Shown one piece after another: positions 9,971 to 18,202 of a stretch of DNA of 64,000 nt. The notes under the pieces are model-generated. The model saw nothing but the letters and a program-made list of their open reading frames with translations, searched no databases and was not told the origin of the DNA. The number at the start of each line of letters is the position of its first letter. Within the stretch, counting starts at the first letter, position 1. Origin of the DNA: Pseudomonas aylmerensis (GTDB lineage Bacteria; Pseudomonadota; Gammaproteobacteria; Pseudomonadales; Pseudomonadaceae); the NCBI RefSeq assembly GCF_001702265.1, contig NZ_MAUE01000010.1, forward strand, positions 248,001 to 312,000. Reading direction: 5' to 3'. Position numbers and translations under genes: made by a program.

Positions 9971-10185
9971 TGCACGATGCAAAGGTATTGCAGCGGTCCT
10001 ACGACCGCATACCTATTCTTACGTATCCGATGCACAGGGACGACCCTGACTGCGCTATTTTGACATGACGGTAACCTGTCAAAAATTGCCCTCTATGACC
10101 CCAATAGCCAGCCCCAATTCGCCCCCTCACCCAACCCCACCTAGACTCTCTGCATGTTGTTTCAACGGACAGAGGATTCACCACC

Positions 10186-10548
10186 ATGGGCAAACGTCAT
10201 CCCAATCTCCCCGCCTGGCAATGGCGTAACTACCCGCAGAACCATCAACACCCGACCAACCTGGCGTTGCACCTGATTGCGGTGCCGCTGTTCATCATCG
10301 GGTTTCTGTTGATTGTGTCGGGGGTGTTCAGCCTGAGCCTGGCCAGTTTCGCCATTGGCGTTGTCGGCATTCTCGCCGGCCTGGCGCTGCAGCGTCATGG
10401 GCATAGCCTGGAAGCCCAGGCCAGTGAGCCATTCAGTGATCGTAAAGACGCAGTGCAACGCCTGGTGGTCGAGCAGTTCGTGACCTTCCCGCGCTTTGTG
10501 CTGAGCGGCGGCTGGTGGCGTGCCTGGCGCCAGCGCCACCGGCATTGA
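10186..10548 (+). CDS. Mpo1-like/DUF962 small membrane protein
   Basis: The protein has 120 residues and two to three hydrophobic segments. The N-terminal pattern NYPQNHQHPTNLALHLIAVPL matches the histidine-rich core of the DUF962 (Mpo1-like) family, whose yeast member is an iron-dependent dioxygenase in 2-hydroxy fatty acid breakdown. Whether the bacterial protein does the same reaction is not known to me. AGAGGA is 12 bases before the ATG. It converges with the thioesterase gene, with two bases between them. Confidence 0.75.
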   Translation: MGKRHPNLPAWQWRNYPQNHQHPTNLALHLIAVPLFIIGFLLIVSGVFSLSLASFAIGVVGILAGLALQRHGHSLEAQASEPFSDRKDAVQRLVVEQFVTFPRFVLSGGWWRAWRQRHRH

Positions 10549-10550
10549 GG

Positions 10551-11348
10551 TCAGGCGAAGACCACCACAGTCTGGCGGCTCAGGGCGATCAGCTCGCCGG
10601 TCGGGCTCCACAGCGCAGCAGCGGCATGGCCATAGCCGTCACGGGCGTGTTCGATGTTGACGTGGTATTGGCACCAGTCCAGGGTCGTCAGGTCCTGCAG
10701 CGGCTGGATAAATTCGATGGTCCACGTCAAGGTGCTGCCTGGCGCTGGCTTCTTGAGGTGCGGCAGCAAGGCCGGCGGCCAGGCATCGACCAGGGCGAGA
10801 ATATGCGCCTCGGTCAGCGGTTCTTCTTTGACATCCCCACGCAATCGCACCCAACCGCCCATGTCGCGGGACTTATTGCCGGTGAACGGCAAGCCGCCGA
10901 CACTCCAGCGCATCGCCAGGTGGCGCATGAATTCAGGGGTGACCCCCTTGATATAGGGCAACTCCTGGCACTCATCCCAGTGCTTGAACACCGGCGCTGG
11001 CTCGCTCGCCACATCGATTTCCGACGCGCGAGACCCGCCGAAACTGGCCTGGACCAGTGTCGCCACTTCACCGTTCTGCACCACACGGCCAAGCAATTGG
11101 CTGACCGCCTTGCCTTCGCGCAAGACTTCGACTTCATAACTGGCCGCTACGTCAGGCGCTACCGGGCCGACGAAAGTGATTGCCAGCGAGCGTAATGGGC
11201 GATCCGCCGGCACCTTGGCGCGCAACGCTTCGTACTGCAAGGCGGCGACCAGGCCGCCAAACGTGGCGCGGCCCTGGGCCCACTCGGCGGGAATGGTGAC
11301 GTCCAGCGGGTGGTTTCGGGCGGCGTCGAGCAAATCACTAAAGCGCAT
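10551..11348 (-). CDS. Acyl-CoA thioesterase, TesB-like double hotdog
   Basis: The 265-residue protein has a double hotdog layout. The N-terminal hotdog includes GRATFGGLVAALQYEAL (about 25-42) and the C-terminal hotdog includes SLTWTIEFIQPLQD and ends in GELIALSRQTVVVF, as in acyl-CoA thioesterase II relatives. It probably hydrolyses medium- or long-chain acyl-CoA in the cytoplasm. It stands alone between two unrelated genes. Confidence 0.85.
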   Translation of the reverse strand: MRFSDLLDAARNHPLDVTIPAEWAQGRATFGGLVAALQYEALRAKVPADRPLRSLAITFVGPVAPDVAASYEVEVLREGKAVSQLLGRVVQNGEVATLVQASFGGSRASEIDVASEPAPVFKHWDECQELPYIKGVTPEFMRHLAMRWSVGGLPFTGNKSRDMGGWVRLRGDVKEEPLTEAHILALVDAWPPALLPHLKKPAPGSTLTWTIEFIQPLQDLTTLDWCQYHVNIEHARDGYGHAAAALWSPTGELIALSRQTVVVFA

Positions 11349-11438
11349 GGCGACCTCACATCAAAAGAAACAGATGAAGGATCTTAACCATCGAGCCAGC
11401 AACGTACAGCGCTTATTCCGGCCAAAACCCGGACCGTT

Positions 11439-12200
11439 TTAGAAACAATCGGCGCTGAGCTTATCCAGCACGCGGTCCGCCTGCCCTTGCGCCTTGGCCA
11501 TGGTGCGATGCCACACGGCAACACACGGCTGCAAATCCGCCTGGTGTTCGGCCTGGGCCAGCCACTGCCAGCAGTCATGCCAGTCGCCCAGGGCACCTTG
11601 GGCCTTTTTCAGGCGCGACATGGCGTTGGCGGGCAGCTTGTCCAACTCGGGATAAGCCTCGGCGGCGTAACGCACGCGCTTGATCAACAAGCGCAGGCGG
11701 TGGCGATCGTGCTCAGGATCCTTCAGGGCTTGATCAAGTTGGTGCCATTGCTTGGCCAGTCGTTTCTGGATTCGCGGACGCAGGCCCTTGAGCAATTTCT
11801 GATGTTCGCTGGCGCGGATAAACCGTGGGAATGCATCGAGGATCAGCAGCAAATGCGCAAGTTCTGCGCCTTGCGCCACGTGGCGATACGCATCGGGTTG
11901 TAGGCGCATGCGCCGATCAGCGGCCTCGTGGTGGCCATGCGCGTGCAAATACGCCGCCAGCACCTCACGGTCACGCAGCGGCGTAGTCAATTGGCCGACC
12001 GCGCGGGCGGCCGCCTCAACCTGTTCCACCCCGGGCAGCCCGCGCAAGGGGCGCAACAGGCTGCGCAGGCGGCGCACAGTAGTGCGCAGATCATGCAGGG
12101 CTTCATCGTCGGTGACGGCAGCGAGGCGAGCCTGGCAGCTCAGTAACCCTACTTCCAGGCCAATGACCTGAGCGACTAACTGATCGACCAAAGCTGACAT
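11439..12200 (-). CDS. CHAD domain-containing protein
   Basis: The 253-residue, all-helical protein has the CHAD pattern of conserved basic and histidine residues: LHDLRTTVRRLRSLLRPL near the N terminus, then HRLRLLIKRVRYAAEAY and LGDWHDCWQW in the second half. CHAD domains bind polyphosphate, which fits the positively charged face. No CYTH (triphosphatase) domain is fused or adjacent here. The gene is followed by the thioesterase gene, but a gap of about 90 bases leaves operon membership open. Confidence 0.85.
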   Translation of the reverse strand: MSALVDQLVAQVIGLEVGLLSCQARLAAVTDDEALHDLRTTVRRLRSLLRPLRGLPGVEQVEAAARAVGQLTTPLRDREVLAAYLHAHGHHEAADRRMRLQPDAYRHVAQGAELAHLLLILDAFPRFIRASEHQKLLKGLRPRIQKRLAKQWHQLDQALKDPEHDRHRLRLLIKRVRYAAEAYPELDKLPANAMSRLKKAQGALGDWHDCWQWLAQAEHQADLQPCVAVWHRTMAKAQGQADRVLDKLSADCF

Positions 12201-12253
12201 CCCTTCCCCCTTGACGATGAAAATCCCGGCTGGCTCACGCTAGCGTAGACGGC

Positions 12254-12532
12254 TTAGCGGCCGGCGCGCGACTCACGAATATAGAACCGCGCTTTCTCGG
12301 CCTTGTTGGAGCAGCCTTCAAACGCTTCGAATTGCTGTTGGGTCTTGGCGCCGGTCAACAAAGACAGGGCCTTGGAGTAGCTCACGGTGCCGGCAAAACC
12401 TTCAGCCTTGGCCAAGTCCAGTTCGTGCCACGCTGCATCCAGTTGCGTGCCGCAGCTGTCGCGGTACGCGGTTTTCCCGGCACAACCGGCCAGGGCCAAC
12501 ACGATCACAGGCACACACATCCAGGCTTTCAT
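12254..12532 (-). CDS. Small lipoprotein
   Basis: The protein has 92 residues from the ATG at 12532, which follows GAGG at good spacing. A GTG three codons upstream overlaps that ribosome binding site and is less likely. The signal peptide ends in the lipobox LALAGC. The mature part is about 75 residues with two further Cys and a helical C-terminal half. Asp is not at +2 of the lipobox (AGK follows), so outer-membrane sorting is expected. I do not recognise a specific function. Confidence 0.8.
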   Translation of the reverse strand: MKAWMCVPVIVLALAGCAGKTAYRDSCGTQLDAAWHELDLAKAEGFAGTVSYSKALSLLTGAKTQQQFEAFEGCSNKAEKARFYIRESRAGR

Positions 12533-12749
12533 TGATGACACCTCAAATAAAGAAAAACAGTCGTACGCTGTAGACGTTTCCTACAAGGAAAAGTGCCTTA
12601 TCAGTCAACCTGAAATCGAACTCGCCTATTGCCAGAGCATACCCGAGCCGCATGGCTTTCCTGGAAAAATACTGCATGCCCGCACGAAGATTGAAGCCAC
12701 CCCCTCAAAAGGTGCATTGTGGGTGCTTGCCTAGGGGAGGACATCGACC

Positions 12750-13787
12750 ATGAAAAAGCGTGTTGCCTTGGTGCTGGGCTCCGGTGGGGCGCGGGGCTAC
12801 GCCCATATCGGGGTGATCGAGGAAATCGAACGGCGCGGCTACGACATTGCCTGTATCGCCGGCTGCTCCATGGGCGCCGTGGTCGGCGGGATCTACGCCG
12901 CCGGCAAGCTGGACGAATATCGCAACTGGATTGAGAGCCTCGACTACCTCGATGTATTGCGCCTGGTGGACGTGAGCTTTCGCCTCGGCGCGATTCGCGG
13001 CGAGAAAGTCTTCGGGCAGATCCGCAAGATCGTCGGCGAGATCAATATCGAAGCGCTGCGCATCCCTTACACCGCCGTCGCCACTGACCTGACCAACCAG
13101 CAGGAGATCTGGTTCCAGGAGGGCTGCCTGCACCAGGCCATGCGCGCCTCGGCGGCGATCCCGAGCCTGTTCACCCCGGTGATGCAAGGCAACCGCATGC
13201 TGGTGGACGGCGGCCTGCTCAACCCGCTGCCTATCGTGCCGGTGGTGTCGAGCCATTGCGACTTGATCATTGCGGTCAACCTCAACGCCACCAATCAGAA
13301 GCACTACCAGTTGCCGGTGATCCAGCGTCCGCCGGCGTTCAAGAGCCGTTTCGACAGCCTGGTGAAGTCCCTCGGCTCACACTTGCCGTTTCGCCGCAAA
13401 CAGGCCGAGCAGTTGTTGAAGCTGGAGCAGGAAGCCCTGCAGGCCCAGGCGGCCGAGATCAACCCGTGGCTGGAGTCGGCCGAGCCGGAATCCCAGCAAC
13501 CTGCCGCCGCGCCGGAAAAGGCCGGGGCACCGAAGTCGGCGACTGGCTCGTTCATCATCGACAACGTCGGCCCGGCGTCATTGCTGGACCTGATCAACCA
13601 AAGCTTCGAGGTGATGCAGACGTCGCTGGCGCAGTACAAGATCGCGGGCTACCCGCCGGATATCCTGATCAACGTGCCGAAGCGGGTGTGCCGGTTTTTC
13701 GAGTTCTACAAGGCGCCGGAGTTGATCGCGCTGGGGCGGGAAATTGCCAGTGACACGCTGGATCGGTATGAGAGTGAGCAGCGCTGA
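12750..13787 (+). CDS. Patatin-like phospholipase (RssA/YchK-type)
   Basis: The 345-residue protein starts MKKRVALVLGSGGARGYAHI. It has the glycine-rich oxyanion loop GSGGARG, the nucleophile elbow GCSMG (Ser at about 45) and the catalytic DGG motif (VDGGLLNPLPI), which give the patatin Ser-Asp dyad. After the catalytic domain is an Ala- and Pro-rich stretch (about 240-275) and a helical C-terminal region. Probable activity is lipid acyl hydrolysis in the cytoplasm. GGGGAGGA precedes the ATG at good spacing. Confidence 0.9.
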   Translation: MKKRVALVLGSGGARGYAHIGVIEEIERRGYDIACIAGCSMGAVVGGIYAAGKLDEYRNWIESLDYLDVLRLVDVSFRLGAIRGEKVFGQIRKIVGEINIEALRIPYTAVATDLTNQQEIWFQEGCLHQAMRASAAIPSLFTPVMQGNRMLVDGGLLNPLPIVPVVSSHCDLIIAVNLNATNQKHYQLPVIQRPPAFKSRFDSLVKSLGSHLPFRRKQAEQLLKLEQEALQAQAAEINPWLESAEPESQQPAAAPEKAGAPKSATGSFIIDNVGPASLLDLINQSFEVMQTSLAQYKIAGYPPDILINVPKRVCRFFEFYKAPELIALGREIASDTLDRYESEQR

Positions 13788-13807
13788 CAGGTGGGTGGTA
13801 GCTGAGG

Positions 13808-13839
13808 GCCTCATCGCGGGCAAGCCCGGCTCCCACATT
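13808..13839. repeat. REP element
   Basis: The sequence GGCCTCATCGCGGGCAAGCC followed by CGGCTCCCACATT is the usual fluorescens-group REP core. It lies just after the patatin gene stop. It is adjacent to the first copy of a 46-base direct repeat. Confidence 0.8.
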
Positions 13840-13976
13840 CAATCGAGTTCGCCCTCTGGAATGCGGACGAATGCAGGAACTGGCCTGCAAAAATGTCGTC
13901 CCCCGTCACAAAAACCAGACAAGCCCAGGCCCCACATTCAATCGAGTTCGCCCTCTGGAATGCGGACGAATGCAGG
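13832..13976. repeat. 46-base perfect direct repeat, two copies
   Basis: Positions 13832-13877 and 13931-13976 are identical over 46 bases, both starting CCCACATTCAATCGAG and ending GACGAATGCAGG. Their starts are 99 bases apart. The first overlaps a REP core, and the second is followed by a degenerate REP (GGCTTGCCTGCGATGACG). This looks like a locally duplicated REP-associated unit between the patatin gene and kdpE. Confidence 0.9.
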
Positions 13977-14019
13977 CGCTGGCTTGCCTGCGATGACGCC
14001 CGTCCAGGCGCCGATAAAC

Positions 14020-14709
14020 TCAAGCATTCAACAACCGGTAACCCACCCCCGCCTCGGTCACGATAAATCGCGGCTGGGTCGGGTCATCCGCCAGTTTCTG
14101 GCGCAGATGGCCCACCACGATGCGCAGGTAGTGGCTGTCATCGGTATGGGTCGGGCCCCAGATATCCTTGAGCAGTTGCTGCTGTGTAATCACCCGCCCC
14201 GGATGCCGCGCCAGTTGTGCGAGCACCGCGTATTCCTTGCGGGTCAGCGCCACTTCGACGCCGTCCAGCAGCACGCGGCGGTAGGCCAGGTCGACGGTCA
14301 AGGGGCCAAACCGCAACGCCGCTTCCTGGGCTTCCCCCGCCGGGGCCTGGCGCAGTAGCGCGCGCACGCGGGCGAGGAATTCCTGGATGCCGAAGGGTTT
14401 GGTCACGTAGTCATTGGCGCCACCGTCGAGGGCCTCGACCTTTTGCCCTTCGCTGGCCCGCACCGACAACACCAGCACCGGCACCATCGACCATTCGCGA
14501 AACTCGCGCAGCACCTGCTGGCCGTCCATGTCAGGCAGGCCGAGGTCGAGCACCAGCAAGTCCGGCTTGCTCAACGCCGCCTGGGCCAAGCCATCGTTGC
14601 CGGTGCCGGCCTCGATCACTTTGTAGCCCTGGGAGGCCAGGCTGATGCGCAAGAACTTGCGGATCTGCGGTTCGTCATCAATGACCAAAATCGTCGCGGT
14701 CTGGCTCAT
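14020..14709 (-). CDS. kdpE: Response regulator KdpE
   Basis: This is a 229-residue OmpR-type regulator. The receiver domain has the acidic pocket D11-D12, phosphoacceptor D55 (LVLDLGLPD) and K104 (VTKPFG). The winged-helix DNA-binding domain covers residues about 130-229. It activates kdpFABC on K+ limitation after phosphorylation by KdpD. The start is the ATG at 14709 (MSQTATILVIDDEP), three codons inside the longest frame. kdpD ends 37 bases upstream, so the pair is probably cotranscribed. Confidence 0.95.
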   Translation of the reverse strand: MSQTATILVIDDEPQIRKFLRISLASQGYKVIEAGTGNDGLAQAALSKPDLLVLDLGLPDMDGQQVLREFREWSMVPVLVLSVRASEGQKVEALDGGANDYVTKPFGIQEFLARVRALLRQAPAGEAQEAALRFGPLTVDLAYRRVLLDGVEVALTRKEYAVLAQLARHPGRVITQQQLLKDIWGPTHTDDSHYLRIVVGHLRQKLADDPTQPRFIVTEAGVGYRLLNA

Positions 14710-14746
14710 GGTGTCCAATCAAATTCCGTGGAGAAAAGAGGGTAGC

Positions 14747-17398
14747 TCACGGCTCGCCTTCCAGGCCAGGCTGGGTCGGCAACGGCAGGAATAAAGTGAT
14801 GCAGGTGCCGCGCCCGTCGATGCCATCGGCCACGCTGATATGCCCACCATGGGCACCAACCATGCCCTGGCAGATCGCCAGGCCCAGCCCCGTGCCCTGC
14901 CCGCCGCGATCGCCTCGGGCGGCGGTGTAGAACATATCGAAAATCTTCGCACGCTCCTCCTCGGGAATCCCCGGGCCCTCATCGGCCACCGCAAAAAACA
15001 GCTGGTTGTCAGAGACACCGGCGCTGAGCTGCAAACGGCCCTGGGGCGGCGAAAAGCGCGCGGCGTTTTCCAGCACATTGACCAGCGCCTGCTCGATCAA
15101 CGCGGCATGCACATACAGCAACGGCAACTCCGCCGGCACCTGGGTGCTGACCTGCAGCGGCGCCAATACGGCACGCAAACGCCCGAGTGCGCTGCCGACG
15201 ATGTCGCCCGGCGACACCCAATCGCGCGCCAGCTTCAGGGCGCCGTGGCCGAGGCGCGTCATGTCGAGCAGGTTCTGGATGTAACGGTCGAGGCGTTCGG
15301 CCTCATCGCGGGTACCTTCGAGCAATTCGCGGCGATCCTCCAGCGGGATCGCCTCACCGAGCGCCAGCAGGCTGTCGATACTGCCGCGCATGGACGTCAA
15401 CGGCGTGCGCAAATCATGCGACACCGAGGCCAGCAACGCGCTGCGCAGTTGCTCGGTTTCGCCGTGCAGGCGCGCCGACTCCAGCTCCTGCGCCAGTTGC
15501 GCCCGCGCCAACGCCTGGGCCAGCGGCTGGCTCAGCGCAGTGAGCAAGCGGCGGCGTTGGCCACTCAACTCCCGGCCGGGCTTGGCACTCACCCCGAGCA
15601 AGCCCAAGGGCCCCTCCTCACTCGACAGCGGCCACCACCACCAACGACCGAACGGCAAGGTGCCGGTGCCCATGCCTGCTGGCTGGTCATGCTGCCAGGC
15701 CCAGTCCGCGGCAGCGCGTTCGGCTTCGGTGAGGGTCAATGGGCCACCGGTCTCGACCTTCCAGCCGCCCTGGCCATCGCGATTGACCAGGCACAGGTCC
15801 AGGTCGCTCCAACCTTCCAGATGATGCGCCGCCGCACTGATCACCGCCTGCCGATCGGTGGCAGCCGTGAGTTTGCGCGACAGGTCGAGCAATTCGCTGG
15901 TTTCTTCCTGGGTATCGCGCAACGCCTGCAACTGCCGGCGCTGGCGGGCAGCCAGGTTACCGGTGAGCGCGGCCATGAGCAGGAAGAACAGCAGGGTCAG
16001 CACGTCCTCTTCGCGCTGGATGGCGAAGGAAAAATTCGGTGGGATAAACAGAAAGTCGTACGTCAGGAACGACAGCGCGGCACACACCAGCGACGGCCCA
16101 AGACTGCTGCGCACCGCCACCAGCAATACGGCGGCGAGAAACACCAGGGAAATATTCGGCAGCGGCAACACACTGGACACCGCCCAGGCCACAGCCGCAG
16201 CCACCACGGTGGCGAGCACCGCCAAGGCGTAGTCGAACCACACCAAGCCGCGCACATCCGGCAGACGCGGCGGTGCGGGGATGTCGTCGCTGTCGAGCAC
16301 GTTGATTTCCAGGCCCCGCGCATTGCGCAACAGCCGTGCGGCCAGGCCACCACCGAACACGCGGCGGCGCCAGCGCATCCGCGATTGCCCAACCAATACC
16401 AGGCTGGCACGGCGTTCGGCGGCATGCTGGATCAAGGTCTTGGCCACCTCCCCCGCACGCAGCAGCACCACTTCCCCGCCCAGGCGCTCGGCCAGTTGCT
16501 GGGCGTTTTGCAGACGCAGGCGCGACTGCTCATCGCGCGCGCGGCCGTTATCGATATGCACCAGGCTCCACGGCAAATGCCGGCGCTGGGCCACGCGACT
16601 GGCATGACGCACCAGGCGCTCGGCCTGCGCATCGCCATCCACGCCGACCAGCAAACGACCGCGCACCGCTGGCGCAGCCTGGCCCAGTTGGCGATAGCCC
16701 TGGGCCAAATCGTCATCGACGTGGGCGGCGGCGGTCTGCATCGCCAGCTCGCGCAGCGCCATCAGGTTGGTCTGGGTAAAAAACGCATCGATGGCCGCGC
16801 GAGCCTGCTCCGGCACATAGACTTTGCCGTCGCGCAGGCGCTCCAGCAGTTCGCGCGATGGCAGGTCGATCAGCAGCAGTTCATCCGCCTCTTGCAGCAC
16901 CCAGTCCGGCAGGGTTTCGCGCACCTGCACGCCGGTGATGCCACGCACCTGATCGTTCAGGCTTTCCAGGTGCTGGACGTTGACCGTGGTAAACACGTTG
17001 ATGCCCGCGGCGAGCAGTTCCTGGATGTCTTGCCAGCGTTTTTCATGCCGGCTGCCGGGGGCATTGCTGTGGGCCAGTTCGTCGACCAGCACCAGCTTGG
17101 GCTTGGCGGCGAGTAGACCATCGAGGTCCATTTCCTCGAGCATCACGCCGCGGTATTCCGTGCGCAACAATGGCTGCTGCGGCAGGCCGCTGAGCAAGGC
17201 TTCAGTCTCGGCGCGCCCGTGGGTCTCGACCACGCCGGCGATCAGCCGCACCCCCTGGCGCAACTGCGTGTGCGCCGCCTGGAGCATGGCGTAGGTCTTG
17301 CCCACTCCCGGCGCGGCGCCGAGGAAGACTTTGAGCCGGCCACGGCCATCCCGGGGCAGATCGGCTAAGAGGGCGTCGGCGCGGCCGGAGTCGCTCAT
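14747..17398 (-). CDS. kdpD: Sensor histidine kinase KdpD
   Basis: The 883-residue protein is of typical full length. In order it has the N-terminal KdpD domain with a Walker A (GAAPGVGKT, residues 27-35), a universal-stress-protein domain (about 250-370), four membrane segments (about 395-495), a GAF-like region, a HisKA domain with phosphoacceptor His in SVSHDLRTPLTSM (about 660), and an ATPase domain with DEGPGIP and GTGLGLAI. It senses K+ limitation at the inner membrane and phosphorylates KdpE. It is separated from kdpC by a 125-base gap holding a REPIN. Confidence 0.96.
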   Translation of the reverse strand: MSDSGRADALLADLPRDGRGRLKVFLGAAPGVGKTYAMLQAAHTQLRQGVRLIAGVVETHGRAETEALLSGLPQQPLLRTEYRGVMLEEMDLDGLLAAKPKLVLVDELAHSNAPGSRHEKRWQDIQELLAAGINVFTTVNVQHLESLNDQVRGITGVQVRETLPDWVLQEADELLLIDLPSRELLERLRDGKVYVPEQARAAIDAFFTQTNLMALRELAMQTAAAHVDDDLAQGYRQLGQAAPAVRGRLLVGVDGDAQAERLVRHASRVAQRRHLPWSLVHIDNGRARDEQSRLRLQNAQQLAERLGGEVVLLRAGEVAKTLIQHAAERRASLVLVGQSRMRWRRRVFGGGLAARLLRNARGLEINVLDSDDIPAPPRLPDVRGLVWFDYALAVLATVVAAAVAWAVSSVLPLPNISLVFLAAVLLVAVRSSLGPSLVCAALSFLTYDFLFIPPNFSFAIQREEDVLTLLFFLLMAALTGNLAARQRRQLQALRDTQEETSELLDLSRKLTAATDRQAVISAAAHHLEGWSDLDLCLVNRDGQGGWKVETGGPLTLTEAERAAADWAWQHDQPAGMGTGTLPFGRWWWWPLSSEEGPLGLLGVSAKPGRELSGQRRRLLTALSQPLAQALARAQLAQELESARLHGETEQLRSALLASVSHDLRTPLTSMRGSIDSLLALGEAIPLEDRRELLEGTRDEAERLDRYIQNLLDMTRLGHGALKLARDWVSPGDIVGSALGRLRAVLAPLQVSTQVPAELPLLYVHAALIEQALVNVLENAARFSPPQGRLQLSAGVSDNQLFFAVADEGPGIPEEERAKIFDMFYTAARGDRGGQGTGLGLAICQGMVGAHGGHISVADGIDGRGTCITLFLPLPTQPGLEGEP

Positions 17399-17439
17399 GC
17401 GCGAGGGTTCCTTCAGGTATTCATAGGGAGTCTGTCACG

Positions 17440-17514
17440 CCGTCATCGCGGGCAAGCCCGCTCCCACATTAGGCATGCATACCCCTGTGGGCGCGGGCTT
17501 GTCCGCGATGACGG
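17440..17514. repeat. REPIN (inverted REP pair) between kdpC and kdpD
   Basis: Two inverted REP cores, CCGTCATCGCGGGCAAGCCC... at 17440-17469 and its near-perfect inverse at 17486-17514 (TGTGGGCGCGGGCTTGTCCG...), can fold into a long hairpin. It lies within the kdp gene set and may limit read-through from kdpFABC into kdpDE or stabilise the upstream transcript. Confidence 0.85.
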
Positions 17515-17523
17515 CACCACCGC

Positions 17524-18069
17524 TTACAACTTTTCCAGGGCCATGTTCAGCGCCAGCACATTCACCACCGGCGGGCCTACCAGCGGGCTTTCGATGTGTT
17601 CATCGAGCAAGCGCTGCAAGGTCGACACCGGCACATTCCGCGCCGCCGCCACTCGCGCCAGTTGATAGGCAATTGCCGCAGGTGGCAAGTGTGGATCAAG
17701 ACCGCTGCCAGAGGTAGTCAGCGAAGCCAGAGGCACCGGGCCCTGGGCTGGCACCAACTGTTTATTCGCGTCGTCGAACACACGGGTGGCCAATGCCGGA
17801 TTGCTTGGGCCCAGGTTACTGGCGCTGCTGGAAACCGTGGCAAACGCGCCGGCCGATGGGCGTGGGTGGAACCAGTTGTCGCCGGTAAAATCCTGGGCGA
17901 TCAGACTGGAACCACGCACTTTGCCGCTGTCGTCGCGCACCAGGCTGCCATTGGCCTGGTCCGGGAACGCCACTTGGGCGACGCCAGTCACTACCAGCGG
18001 GTAAGCGACGCCAGTGATCAGGGTCATGAGCACCAGCAGGCTCAGGGCCGGACGGATCATGTTAGACAT
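17524..18069 (-). CDS. kdpC: K+-transporting ATPase subunit KdpC
   Basis: The 181-residue protein has one N-terminal membrane segment (about 8-28, [19 protein letters not shown]) and a periplasmic domain with the family motifs GSSLIAQ, FHPRPSA and [12 protein letters not shown]. KdpC assists K+ binding by the KdpA channel subunit. The start is the ATG at 18069 (MSNMIRP); the upstream extension is not family-like. It is separated from kdpB by 133 bases containing a REP-type inverted repeat, an unusual gap within this operon. Confidence 0.94.
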   Translation of the reverse strand: MSNMIRPALSLLVLMTLITGVAYPLVVTGVAQVAFPDQANGSLVRDDSGKVRGSSLIAQDFTGDNWFHPRPSAGAFATVSSSASNLGPSNPALATRVFDDANKQLVPAQGPVPLASLTTSGSGLDPHLPPAAIAYQLARVAAARNVPVSTLQRLLDEHIESPLVGPPVVNVLALNMALEKL

Positions 18070-18101
18070 TGCACATTCCTCACATTGAATCATCACGACC
18101 T

Positions 18102-18191
18102 GTAGGAGCCGGAGGACGCTTGGTCCTTGCCGGTGATGACGAAGGGTCAGTCGGACCGCATCGGACCCATCGCCGGCAAGCCGGCTCCTAC
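18102..18191. repeat. REP-like inverted repeat between kdpB and kdpC
   Basis: GTAGGAGCCGG at 18102-18112 is matched by its exact inverse CCGGCTCCTAC at 18181-18191. Further partial complementarity inside (TTGCCGGTGATG against CATCGCCGGCAA) allows a long hairpin of a second REP class (GTAGGAGCCGGCTTGCCGGCGAT type). Confidence 0.85.
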
Positions 18192-18202
18192 CAGGGTTGG
18201 GG

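Noticed and set aside
13832..13976. Direct repeats considered as a CRISPR array
   Set aside because: There are only two copies, with REP cores and no cas genes.
14840..17116. Very long plus-strand open frame (758 codons) opposite kdpD
   Set aside because: It is a shadow of the GC-rich kdpD gene, rich in His, Gln and Arg, with no domain or ribosome site.
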